A stretch of 64,000 bases of DNA from an uncultured Roseburia sp. (lineage in GTDB: Bacteria; Bacillota; Clostridia; Lachnospirales; Lachnospiraceae), in assembly GCA_947644305.1 (NCBI GenBank), contig CANRYS010000013.1:1-64000 (forward strand). The letters run 5' to 3'. The translations under genes and the position numbers were made by a program. This document shows positions 1 to 7,752 of this stretch, one piece after another (the first letter of the stretch is position 1; each line of letters opens with the position of its first letter). The notes beneath the pieces were generated by a model, which was not told the origin of the DNA, ran no database searches, and saw only the letters and a program-made list of their open reading frames with translations.

Positions 1-34
1 CCATAAAAGGTAAGAGAGTTAAGGAAACCTGTAA

Positions 35-80
35 TCCTCGATAGCTCAATGGTAGTGCAACGACACGGTCGCACACCGAA
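35..80 (+). pseudogene. Broken 5' fragment of tRNA-Asn
   Basis: Positions 32-55 repeat exactly the first 21 bases of the tRNA-Asn at 105-176 plus the 3 bases before it, covering the acceptor 5' strand and most of the D arm. After position 55 the sequence diverges and no anticodon arm or T arm follows. This is therefore a truncated tRNA copy and not a functional gene. It may be a scar of recombination or of an element that used the tRNA gene. Confidence 0.6.
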
Positions 81-104
81 GAAAACAGAGCAAAAATTAA
101 ATAA

Positions 105-176
105 TCCTCGATAGCTCAATGGTAGAGCACACGGCTGTTAACCGTGGGGTTGTTGGTTCGAGCCCAACTCGGGGAG
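105..176 (+). tRNA. tRNA-Asn (anticodon GTT)
   Basis: The 72-base sequence folds as a cloverleaf. Acceptor TCCTCGA pairs with TCGGGGA (169-175, one G-T pair) and G176 is the discriminator. The D stem is GCTC/GAGC. The anticodon stem CACGG/CCGTG holds the loop CTGTTAA with anticodon GTT at 137-139. The T loop is GTTCGAG-like. CCA is not encoded. A terminator follows within 30 bases. Confidence 0.95.
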
Positions 177-202
177 CTAGACAACTAAAAAGCAGTTGTC
201 CG

Positions 203-237
203 AAAGTCCTGTAAATTTAATGTTATAGGACTTTTTT
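203..237 (+). terminator. Terminator after tRNA-Asn
   Basis: Inverted repeat AAGTCCT (204-210) / AGGACTT (227-233) followed by a T run, directly downstream of the tRNA gene. The loop is 16 bases and AT-rich. Confidence 0.75.
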
Positions 238-544
238 GCATAGTTTTATTTTAAAGCAGATCAAGAAAACTGGGTTACAGATGAAATGTGACTGTAAATC
301 AAAATGCAGTTAATTACGGAACACATAAAGATTTTCATCCTGTGACCATAGCAGTTATTACTAATTAAATGGGAAAATAAACGAAGCATAATTAAGTAAA
401 TAAAATATAAGCATGAAAGAGGATTTTTACATAGCCGATGGTTTCAAGACAAGAATCCATTGGCTTTTTATCGTCCCAATTTCAACATAACCATTCTGTT
501 TTATACAGAGTGTTTTTTTATTTTTGGGAAGGAGGGAAACCGCA
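238..544 (+). other. AT-rich gene-free stretch
   Basis: No credible coding sequence is seen. It holds one terminator-like hairpin, AGCCGATGG (433-441) / CCATTGGCT (457-465) followed by TTTTT, and then the ribosome site of the decayed parA gene. The hairpin suggests an upstream transcript, now lost, once ended here. Confidence 0.5.
433..469 (+). terminator. Orphan rho-independent terminator
   Basis: Nine-base arms with one G-T pair and a 15-base loop, followed by five T. No gene in the preceding 250 bases needs it, so it probably belonged to a deleted gene. Confidence 0.55.
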
Positions 545-760
545 GTGAAAAAATGCAAGGTAATTGCTATCGCAAATCAGAAAGGCGGGACTGGTAAAAC
601 CACTACTATTGAGAACCTAGGTGTTGGACTAGCAAATAAGGGACAGAAGGTGCCGCTTGTAGATTCTAATCCACAAGGGACTTCTTTGGGAAGGACGGAT
701 ACAGACAGCTTTTCCGTTACCCTGTTACACAGATGGAGGGAATCGGAGGATGGCGAGTGA
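545..760 (+). pseudogene. parA-like partition ATPase, N-terminal fragment
   Basis: A GTG start at 545 sits 8 bases after the ribosome site GGAGGG (531-536). The first 50 residues match the ParA/Soj ATPase N-terminus: IAIANQKGGTGKTTT is the deviant Walker A motif and VDSNPQG stands where ParA has D-x-D-PQG. The ParA reading frame then collapses and stops at 760, where a full ParA has about 250 residues. The next bases encode ParB-like sequence, so a deletion has fused parA to parB. It is an inactive remnant of a plasmid or integrative element. Confidence 0.75.
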
Positions 761-915
761 ATTAGCAGACCATAAGGCCATGTTTGATCCGCAATCTGAC
801 AGATGATGAAGCCATACTTGTCATGGCAGATTCGAATCTGCAAAGAGAAAAGATACTTCCGTCAGAAAAAGCATTTGCCTATAAAATGAAACTGGAGGCT
901 ATGAATAGACAGACA
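736..915 (+). pseudogene. parB/Spo0J-like internal fragment
   Basis: Two frames together give a ParB core. First NRRMASELADHK (about 736-775), then, after a one-base shift, PCLIRNLTDDEAILVMADSN and LQREKILPSEKAFAYKMKLE (about 778-900). This is the nuclease-like and DNA-binding border seen in ParB proteins of integrative elements. The N-terminus is missing, a frameshift lies near 775, and similarity ends after about 915, where unrelated AT-rich sequence carries the frame to a stop at 987. It is a dead gene, directly joined to the parA fragment. Confidence 0.7.
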
Positions 916-1112
916 AATTTCTTTCATAAATCTATAAGAAATTTACAAAATTGTAATTATATGTTATTATATATTTGTAGCTTGTAACTCAGATTTTTGT
1001 AACTTCAAAAGAAGTAAATGGCGCTACAAATACAGATGTATGGACGTATTCCGTTTCAAGATATTAGATACTGTAGAACAATTTTTATAGAAATGTCGAT
1101 GGAGGATGGATA

Positions 1113-1499
1113 ATGAAAAAAAATTTGAGTTGGCTATGTATTGTCTTTGTCATTGTCCTTTGTATATCTTTTTTTGTATGGAGGAATAGAAGTATACGTG
1201 TGGCGGACATTATTGATTTTGATATGATAACTAAAGTTGAAATATGGTTAACTGATGATTGCGTCACGTTGACGGGAAATGAAGATATTAAAAAGTTTAC
1301 TGATATACTTGATTCAATGAAATTAAAGAAAAAGCCTCGACCGGAATCAGATGGTTTCGTTTTTTCAATCGTTATATATCATGAAAATAATGATAAAAAT
1401 CATTTGATGCTACTTGAAGATATTATCATTGATGGACAGTATTATGGATGTGACAGGGACTATTGTGATGACATGCTTAAACTTTACGAAAGCTTTTAG
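1113..1499 (+). CDS. Hypothetical membrane-anchored protein, 128 aa
   Basis: Not recognised. It starts with a charged MKKN followed by one hydrophobic segment (about residues 5-23), fitting an uncleaved signal anchor with the remaining 100 residues outside the membrane. The soluble part is rich in Asp, Glu and Lys and has a short Cys pair near the end. An AGGATGG-like ribosome site lies just upstream. Base composition is AT-rich like the neighbouring decayed parA/parB segment, so it may be cargo left from the same element. It is short but intact. Confidence 0.6.
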   Translation: MKKNLSWLCIVFVIVLCISFFVWRNRSIRVADIIDFDMITKVEIWLTDDCVTLTGNEDIKKFTDILDSMKLKKKPRPESDGFVFSIVIYHENNDKNHLMLLEDIIIDGQYYGCDRDYCDDMLKLYESF

Positions 1500-1596
1500 G
1501 CATAAAGATAAAGCCGTTGCTATCACAAGGCGGAGGCAGGGTTCATATTGGTGCCGTCGGCCTAGGTGGATAATGTTGTGAAAAATGATAAAATAT

Positions 1597-1612
1597 GTTA
1601 TATTATGTTATA
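1597..1612 (+). promoter_or_regulatory. Candidate operator upstream of the GntR gene
   Basis: GTTATATTATGTTATA lies 29 bases before the regulator start. A near-identical 16-mer (15 of 16 bases) occurs at 2542-2557, in front of the first operon gene. Sharing of a motif by the regulator gene and its neighbouring operon is expected for a local repressor. Confidence 0.45.
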
Positions 1613-1640
1613 TCGTTTGATCAAAGGAGAGCCGTAAGAT

Positions 1641-2366
1641 ATGAGTCTTGACAAAAAATCGCAACAGCCATTGTATGCACAGTTAATGAAAGAATTAAAA
1701 GATATGATCCAGAGCGGGTTGTATAAGGCCGGGGATCAGATACCGACAGAGACAGAACTGTCGGAAAAATATCAGGTGAGCCGGATTACGGTACGGCGGA
1801 CAATTGAAGAGTTGTGTGCACAGGGTGTTTTAGTAAAGCGTCAGGGGAAGGGGACTTTTGTGGAAGCACCGAAAATTTTCCGCATGTTTGAGAAAGACAA
1901 TAATATGAGCTTCTCGGAATCGTGTCGCGCGAACGGCCGCAAACCGTCTTCTCATGTGCTGTCATGGCATTTTATGGAAGCGGAGGACTGGCAGAACGAA
2001 TTTCTGCAGCTGTCCGGTGACCAGACACTCTATCATATTGAGCGTGTATTGTCCGCAGATGATCTGCCGATCATATACGAGCATATTTACATTCCGGTAA
2101 TCCGCGTTCCCAATCTGCAGGTGCAGAAGTTGGAAAACGGTTCCCTTTTCCGGCTTCTGCATGAAGATTACCAGGTATCCGAATCCGAGAAAGGGCGCAG
2201 CACGATAGAGGTCAGCATGGCGTCACAGTCCATAGTGGAGCATCTTCGGATGAACACGGGAGAACCTGTGATGATTCTGATCAGTTATATGAATGACGAT
2301 GAAGAAAATCCGCTTTATATCAGTTATGAAATTATAGCAGGTTCGCGCTACCGGATATCGATCTGA
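1641..2366 (+). CDS. GntR-family regulator (HutC type, UTRA domain)
   Basis: At 241 residues this is the usual size of HutC-type GntR regulators. Residues about 8-75 form the winged helix, with LPLYAQLMKELKDMIQSG-like start, IPTETELSEKYQVSRITVRR and the KRQGKGTFV wing. Residues about 95-235 are a UTRA effector-binding domain, ending in the typical YISYEIIAGSRYR strand. The start ATG follows AAAGGAG. It precedes the catabolic operon in the same direction and is probably its ligand-responsive repressor, as FrlR and FraR are in fructoselysine and fructose-asparagine systems. The effector is unknown. Confidence 0.9.
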   Translation: MSLDKKSQQPLYAQLMKELKDMIQSGLYKAGDQIPTETELSEKYQVSRITVRRTIEELCAQGVLVKRQGKGTFVEAPKIFRMFEKDNNMSFSESCRANGRKPSSHVLSWHFMEAEDWQNEFLQLSGDQTLYHIERVLSADDLPIIYEHIYIPVIRVPNLQVQKLENGSLFRLLHEDYQVSESEKGRSTIEVSMASQSIVEHLRMNTGEPVMILISYMNDDEENPLYISYEIIAGSRYRISI

Positions 2367-2387
2367 AAGGTTATATCAAACAAAGAT

Positions 2388-2455
2388 AAGAGCTTCAAAA
2401 TTTGATTTTTTTGGAAGAAATAATACCAGAAATCGGAATTTTGGGCTCTTTTTTT
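2388..2455 (+). terminator. Terminator after the GntR gene
   Basis: AAGAGC plus TCAAAATT on the left pairs with AATTTTG plus GGGCTCTT on the right, followed by a run of T. It separates the regulator transcript from the operon. Confidence 0.7.
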
Positions 2456-2529
2456 GTGCACTTTTTCTAAAATCAAATTTGCAAAGATATGGACTATTTA
2501 CAAACCTTTTGTCAGAAGAAAAGGTCATA

Positions 2530-2559
2530 TTGTATTATGACGTTATATTATGATATAAT
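2530..2559 (+). promoter_or_regulatory. Promoter of the catabolic operon with overlapping operator
   Basis: TTGTAT (2530-2535) and TATAAT (2554-2559) are 18 bases apart. The inverted repeat TTATAT-TATG-ATATAA (2543-2558) overlaps the -10 box and contains the 16-mer shared with the regulator upstream region, so a bound regulator would block transcription. Confidence 0.5.
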
Positions 2560-2583
2560 CATTTCAAGAAAGGAGGAGGAAAG

Positions 2584-4140
2584 ATGGGTAAACAGTATTC
2601 GATGGTGATAGCAGCCAAAAATCTGTTTGACAGTGTAGGAGACGAAGCGTATGAGGGGTATTTGTGCCTGAAAGATCATGTGATTGCAAAGGTGGGGACA
2701 GGAAAGCCGGAGCAGAAGATTCTTGATGATGCACAGCAGGTTTTTCAGTTTGAAGAAGAGCTTGTAATGCCGGGAATCACCGATACACATACATTTTTTA
2801 CCGGATATGTGGTGTTTCATATCGGCGCGGATGTATCAAAGGTGCGAAGCAGTGAGGAAGGACTGGAGGTCCTGAAAGTTTATGAAGAAGAGAAGCATCC
2901 TGCAGGGGCACTGTTCGGACATGGGTGGGACCCCGGACAGTGGAGCCGGCAGGACGGTGAGAGGATGCTTGAGGAAAATTATTCTGAAAGGCCGGTAATC
3001 CTTTTTGCGGCGGACAGGTCGACCTGCATCATGAACCGGAAAGCCCGTGAAGTTTATCAGTTTACGCCGGAAGAATGTTATCCAGAAAGTTACTACCGCA
3101 TTATGCGGGAATATCTCAATGACCGTGATTTTATCAGACAGGAGTTTTCGGCATATATGGACATAATGAATGCAAGGGGTGTTACCACGCTAAAGGAAAT
3201 GGGATTTGATGATTTTTACGGATTTACGGATTTCTTAAAGGAGATGGAAGATTCCGAAAAGCTGCATCTGCGTATCTTCTTTATGTCACAGCCGGTGGGG
3301 GAGAAAATGAACCTGGAATATGCCAGAAGAATGCGTGATTTATTTACAGGGGATAAAGTCCGGTTCAGTGGATTTAACAGGATGACGGATGGTACGATTG
3401 CCGCATATAAAGGTGATCTGAAGGAACCTTACGAGAATGAGGCATTTACCTGCAGCTTTGAGGTTCCGTATCAAGAGATAGAAGCGGATGTTCTTGCGGC
3501 AGATCAGGAAGGCTTCCGTTGGACGTTGCACGCACAGGGCGATGGGGCGGTAGGAAAGATCACGGATATTTACGAAAAATGCCGGAAAGAGAATGGAAAG
3601 CTGGTGAACCGTCATGCGATTACGGACATGGAATTTACGGACCCGGATGATCTTGAGAGGCTTGGTGCAATGGGAGTGACGGCGGAGCTTTACTTTCAGA
3701 TCATGTCACTGGATCCTGCTGGGGTGCTGACAGAGAATATTGAAAAGACGATCGGGGCGGTAAGAGGTAGAAATTACTGGAATCGCCGGAAAATGCAGGA
3801 CTGCGGAATGAACTTAAGCGGTGCGACGGATCTGCCACTCCTGATCACAAGTGTACCGGAATCAGTTTACTATTCCTGCGGGGGTTATATGGACGGAAGG
3901 GAAGAACCGTTCCAGGCGGAAAATACGATCACAGTTTCCGAGCTTTTGAAGGCATGGACGATCGGCGGACAGAAGAACCTTGGCATGGACAGCCGGATTG
4001 GCACGCTGGAGGAAGGAAAGTATGCGGATATTGCGGTATTTGACCGGAATCTTCTGACCGTTGACAAAAAGGAAGCGAAAGAGGCAGAAACCGTGATGAC
4101 GGTTATGGATGGAAAAATTGTTTACACAAGGAAAGGATGA
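2584..4140 (+). CDS. Amidohydrolase family 3 (YtcJ-like), divergent
   Basis: 518 residues, the size of YtcJ-type metal-dependent amidohydrolases, with a small beta-sandwich formed by both ends and a TIM barrel between. LVMPGITDTHTFF (about residues 60-72) is the strand-1 metal site, but the second His of the usual HxH is Phe. WTLHAQGDGAV corresponds to the VHAIGDRAV motif, and the later IEHA His is replaced (AITDMEF). The strand-8 Asp is kept in LSGATDLP. RIGTLEEGKYADIAVFD is the usual C-terminal part. It is the first operon gene and probably hydrolyses an amide or acyl bond in the imported substrate. The metal site looks unusual and the substrate is unknown. Confidence 0.8.
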   Translation: MGKQYSMVIAAKNLFDSVGDEAYEGYLCLKDHVIAKVGTGKPEQKILDDAQQVFQFEEELVMPGITDTHTFFTGYVVFHIGADVSKVRSSEEGLEVLKVYEEEKHPAGALFGHGWDPGQWSRQDGERMLEENYSERPVILFAADRSTCIMNRKAREVYQFTPEECYPESYYRIMREYLNDRDFIRQEFSAYMDIMNARGVTTLKEMGFDDFYGFTDFLKEMEDSEKLHLRIFFMSQPVGEKMNLEYARRMRDLFTGDKVRFSGFNRMTDGTIAAYKGDLKEPYENEAFTCSFEVPYQEIEADVLAADQEGFRWTLHAQGDGAVGKITDIYEKCRKENGKLVNRHAITDMEFTDPDDLERLGAMGVTAELYFQIMSLDPAGVLTENIEKTIGAVRGRNYWNRRKMQDCGMNLSGATDLPLLITSVPESVYYSCGGYMDGREEPFQAENTITVSELLKAWTIGGQKNLGMDSRIGTLEEGKYADIAVFDRNLLTVDKKEAKEAETVMTVMDGKIVYTRKG

Positions 4141-4144
4141 GAAT

Positions 4145-5569
4145 ATGGAAAAAAAGAAAAAATTCAAACTTCACATGCCGCATGTACTTACATTGATCTT
4201 TTTTCTGATCATCGTGGTTGCAGTCCTGACATGGATTCTTCCAAGCGGTGAATTTGACCGGACGATTATGGAGACATCGACAGGTGAGAGAAGCGTAGCC
4301 GTAGACGGCACATACCATACGACAGAAAAGATTCTGGAGGACGGAACCGATTTAAGACAGGGAGTACCGGAGATACTGATGGCGCCCGGACGGGGCATAC
4401 AGTCGGCGATCGAGGTTCTGGCGTTTGTATTCATTATCGGCGGCGTATTCCAGATCATGGCGAAAACAAATGCGCTGAATATGGGGATTCAGAAAATCGT
4501 AAAAAAGCTTGGAAAGAAGAAAATCCTAATTATTCCGATTTTGATGCTGCTGTTTGGTCTTGGTGGAAGTACTTTCGGAATGTCGGATGAGCTGGTGCCG
4601 TTTTACCTGCTGATTATGCCAGTTATGTTTGCGATGGGGTATGATTCAATGACGACATTCATGACCGTGTGCCTCTCAGCAACCGTCGGTTATGCTGCAT
4701 CGACCATCAACCCGTTTTGCGTGCTTGTGGCACAGGGAATCGCAGGAATTCAGGGAAATCCGCAGCTCGGTTTCCGAATGATACAGTGGGTGGTTATGAT
4801 GGCAGTGGTCATCGCATTTGTCACATGGCGTGCCATGAAGATAAAAAAAGACCCGGAAAAGTCCATCACCTATCAGGATGATATTGCAAAGAAAAAAGAG
4901 ATGGCGTCGGAAATCGATTTTGAAAAGGATATTACGTTCCGCCAGAAACTGGTGCTGTCAACTTTTGTGATCGGGATGGTTCTCGTGGTCGTTGGACTTG
5001 TGAAATTCGGCTGGTATATGAATGAGTTGTCCATGTGCTTCTTTGGGATGGGCATTCTGATGGGGATATTCGGCGGACTTAATCAGAAGGAGATTGCAGA
5101 AGAGTTCCTTACCGGTGTAAAGGATATCGCATTTGCGGCGATGGTAATCGGATTCTGTAGCGGAATTATGGTAATTGCCCAGGACGGAATGATCATCGAT
5201 ACAATCTTAAATGCACTCAGCAATATGATCGCAAGTTCAAGCAATGCAATGTTTGTGGGCGTGATGTATGTGGTACAGACCATTCTCACACTCCTGGTGC
5301 CGTCTTCATCGGGTCTGGCGGCTCTTTCCATGCCGGTTATGGCACCGCTTTGTGACCTTCACGGAGTCAATCCGGAAGCGGCGGTAACGGTTTTACAGTA
5401 TGCGAACCAGCTTACGAATCTGATGAGCCCGGTAGCGGGAACAACGGTAGCAGGTCTTGCAATCTGTAGGATTTCCTTCGGACAGTGGTGGAAGACCATC
5501 TGGAAGGTATTTCTGATTATGACGGTTCTTGCAATTGTATTTTGTACAATTTCAGCCGGTCTGGCATAG
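4145..5569 (+). CDS. YfcC/DcuC-superfamily membrane transporter
   Basis: 474 residues with about a dozen hydrophobic segments. The N-terminal helix ends in VLTWILPSGEFDR, a hallmark of YfcC proteins in the C4-dicarboxylate anaerobic carrier superfamily (DcuC, ArcD-like). LFGLGGSTFGMSDE and a matching LLVPSSSGLAALSMPVM are the paired re-entrant loops, and NQLTNLMSPVAGTTVAGL is the usual last motif. The ATG at 4145 is preferred over an in-frame upstream one because AAAGGA is 8 bases before it and it lies just after the previous stop. Its place in the operon suggests it imports the acidic or amino-acid-like substrate of the enzymes. Confidence 0.85.
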   Translation: MEKKKKFKLHMPHVLTLIFFLIIVVAVLTWILPSGEFDRTIMETSTGERSVAVDGTYHTTEKILEDGTDLRQGVPEILMAPGRGIQSAIEVLAFVFIIGGVFQIMAKTNALNMGIQKIVKKLGKKKILIIPILMLLFGLGGSTFGMSDELVPFYLLIMPVMFAMGYDSMTTFMTVCLSATVGYAASTINPFCVLVAQGIAGIQGNPQLGFRMIQWVVMMAVVIAFVTWRAMKIKKDPEKSITYQDDIAKKKEMASEIDFEKDITFRQKLVLSTFVIGMVLVVVGLVKFGWYMNELSMCFFGMGILMGIFGGLNQKEIAEEFLTGVKDIAFAAMVIGFCSGIMVIAQDGMIIDTILNALSNMIASSSNAMFVGVMYVVQTILTLLVPSSSGLAALSMPVMAPLCDLHGVNPEAAVTVLQYANQLTNLMSPVAGTTVAGLAICRISFGQWWKTIWKVFLIMTVLAIVFCTISAGLA

Positions 5570-5598
5570 GTGTAAAAATTTACTTTTAGGAGGCTGTG

Positions 5599-6396
5599 AT
5601 GAAAAGAGCGGTGGCAGTAGGTTTCAGTTGTGTGGATGTATATGAAAATCTGAAGAAATGGTATCCGACTGGAAACGGGATTGACTGGGGAATTCATCTG
5701 GCAAGGCTCGGCGTTCCTACGGCGGTGGTAAGCGCGGTTGGAAATGACGCGTACGGACAGGAAATGAAGAAGAGGCTGACAGAAGAGGGCATCGAGGTTT
5801 CGCATCTTGAGGTCAGAAAAGGCAGAACCTGCCAGATGTTGATGGCATTGAAAAACGGTGTGGACCGCGTGCACATGCAGGAGATTTCCGGTGTGATGGA
5901 AGATTACCATATCACGCGGGATCAGTATGAGTATGCAGCCGGATTTGACTATCTGCACACGGATCTGTTCGGAGGAGTGTTGGAGCATTTAAGGGGATGG
6001 CATGAGCAGGGGGTGAAAATTGTGATGGATTTCTCCGTATTCACAAAGGATCCTGAGTATCATTGCATGGATATTTTCCCGAATGTGGATTATGTTTTTT
6101 TCTCGACGGATGAGGAAGATGAGGAAGCGTTGAAGGCGTGGATGAAGGAAATAAAGGCGCAAGGTCCGGCAGTTGTGACAGCGACGATGGGAGAGAACGG
6201 AAGCATTTCCTATGACGGCGATAAGTTTTACTGCATGGGAATCCATAAAGCGGATGTTGTGAATACGGTAGGCGCCGGAGACAGCTATATTGCGGGCTTC
6301 ACATATGGACTTATGACGGACAGTACGATTCCTGTGTGTATGGAAAAGGGCGCACGGATTTCAGCAGAGGTTGTCGCAAGATTTGAGCCTTATTAA
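5599..6396 (+). CDS. PfkB-family sugar kinase (FrlD-like)
   Basis: 265 residues, a compact ribokinase-fold enzyme. AVGFSCVDVY starts the protein, NGIDWGIHLARLG is the sugar-binding glycine region, and VVNTVGAGDSYIAGF carries the catalytic GAGD Asp and the anion hole. AGGAGG at 5588-5593 favours ATG 5599 over the overlapping GTG 5596. It is similar along its whole length to the second kinase at 8747, and both resemble fructoselysine 6-kinase. It is expected to phosphorylate the sugar part of the substrate in the cytoplasm before the SIS protein acts. Confidence 0.85.
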   Translation: MKRAVAVGFSCVDVYENLKKWYPTGNGIDWGIHLARLGVPTAVVSAVGNDAYGQEMKKRLTEEGIEVSHLEVRKGRTCQMLMALKNGVDRVHMQEISGVMEDYHITRDQYEYAAGFDYLHTDLFGGVLEHLRGWHEQGVKIVMDFSVFTKDPEYHCMDIFPNVDYVFFSTDEEDEEALKAWMKEIKAQGPAVVTATMGENGSISYDGDKFYCMGIHKADVVNTVGAGDSYIAGFTYGLMTDSTIPVCMEKGARISAEVVARFEPY

Positions 6397-6434
6397 GTTG
6401 GAAAGCCGTTTCTGCGGCGGAATGAGAGGAAAAA

Positions 6435-7301
6435 ATGGTTATAGATATGCATGTGCATCCGGTATTTTATAAAGATATCTGTGGTGACGAAGAGGAACTG
6501 GTTTTCCGTGAGGATACTTTCGGGGTCTGGAAGCAGGGACCGATGAGCTTTGAGGAAGCGTTTGCGGAGATGGATTATGGGAAAATTGACAAAGAAGTGC
6601 TACTGCCGCTTGACGTCAGTACGACAGCAGGGGGATATGTGGTGACAAATGAGCAGGTTGCAAAGCTCGTGGAGCTGGAGCCTGACCGACTGATTGGATT
6701 CGCATCCGTGGACCCTCATCGGGAAGATGCACTGGAAGTGCTCGAAAAAGCATTTACGGAATTAGGCTTGAAAGGCCTGAAACTGAATCCGTCAAAGCAG
6801 AAATTTCATCCGATGGATAAAGAGCTGCAGCCCATTTATAAATTGTGTGAGAAGAAGGATAAGCCCATTATTTTTCATGCGGGGACTTCCTGGGAGCCGG
6901 ATACGCCAGCAAAGTATAGTCATCCGTTGGAATTTGAAGAAGTTTTTATCCGGTATCCGGCTTTACGATGCTGCCTTGCGCATTTCGCATGGCCCTGGGT
7001 ACGGGAAATGTGTATGCTGATGCTGAAATATCCAAATGTATATACAGACACATCTGTCCTCTATCTGGATTCCCCGGAAGAGTCGATTCACCGGCTGTTT
7101 ACGGAGGATATGGGGGCGCGCTGGGCAGAGAGGGCTTTTGCAAAACAGATTTTGTTTGCATCCAACACGCCGAGATTCCGTGCATTTAAAATACGCAGGG
7201 CAATTGAAAAGCTTCCCATCATAAAGGAAGTAAAAGAAGACATTCTTGGCGGTAATGCAGTCAGATTTCTGGGAATGGAGCAGACGTATGGTAAAGCTTG
7301 A
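6435..7301 (+). CDS. Amidohydrolase 2-type TIM-barrel hydrolase
   Basis: 288 residues. MVIDMHVHPVFY provides the strand-1 HxH metal site, followed by a barrel with FHAGTSW (strand-5 His), CLAHFAWPW (strand-6 His) and FASNTPRFR near the strand-8 position, where the canonical Asp appears to be Asn. This is the Amidohydro_2 group of metal hydrolases and decarboxylases. The ribosome site GAGGAAAAA lies before the ATG. The gene overlaps the next by 14 bases, so the two are probably coupled. Its reaction is unknown. Confidence 0.8.
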   Translation: MVIDMHVHPVFYKDICGDEEELVFREDTFGVWKQGPMSFEEAFAEMDYGKIDKEVLLPLDVSTTAGGYVVTNEQVAKLVELEPDRLIGFASVDPHREDALEVLEKAFTELGLKGLKLNPSKQKFHPMDKELQPIYKLCEKKDKPIIFHAGTSWEPDTPAKYSHPLEFEEVFIRYPALRCCLAHFAWPWVREMCMLMLKYPNVYTDTSVLYLDSPEESIHRLFTEDMGARWAERAFAKQILFASNTPRFRAFKIRRAIEKLPIIKEVKEDILGGNAVRFLGMEQTYGKA

Positions 7302-7722
7302 AATAATAGAACGAATGAGTCATAAACCGGAAGAGTATATGCTGATCACGGAGGATGTACACCGGATTGTAGAGACGAGCGGTGTCAGGGACGGGCTTGC
7401 AGCGGTGATAACAGCCCATACGACAACCGGAATTATAGTAAATGAAGCGCTCCACTGCGTGGAGAAGGATATCAGCGATATGCTGGAAAAGATGGCGCCG
7501 CTTGATGCGGATTATGCACATGCGCATTTTCTGCCTTCTTACGGAGCAACCGGAAATAATTCCCAGGGGCATTTGAAAAGCCTGGTATGCGGAAATTCAT
7601 GTATGTTCCCGGTGATTGACGGAAAAATTGTATGCGGAGGTGCGCAGGATATTTACCTGGTGGATTTTGACGGACCGCAAAAGCGGAAAATTTATGTGGA
7701 GGTTATAGGTGAACCAAAATAA
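7288..7722 (+). CDS. YjbQ family protein (UPF0047)
   Basis: 144 residues, the typical length. HTTTGIIVNEAL, HAHFLPSYGATGNNSQGHLKS and CGGAQDIYLVDFDGPQKR are the signature motifs of YjbQ proteins, which can have a weak thiamine-phosphate synthase activity in E. coli but whose physiological role is unsettled. ATG 7288 lies inside the end of the previous gene, with GGAG 9 bases upstream. Its presence in a sugar-amine catabolic operon suggests a role in handling a small phosphorylated or amine intermediate, but this is inference. Confidence 0.85.
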   Translation: MVKLEIIERMSHKPEEYMLITEDVHRIVETSGVRDGLAAVITAHTTTGIIVNEALHCVEKDISDMLEKMAPLDADYAHAHFLPSYGATGNNSQGHLKSLVCGNSCMFPVIDGKIVCGGAQDIYLVDFDGPQKRKIYVEVIGEPK

Positions 7723-7752
7723 TCAAATAATAAAGGAATAGGAGAAGAAGAA

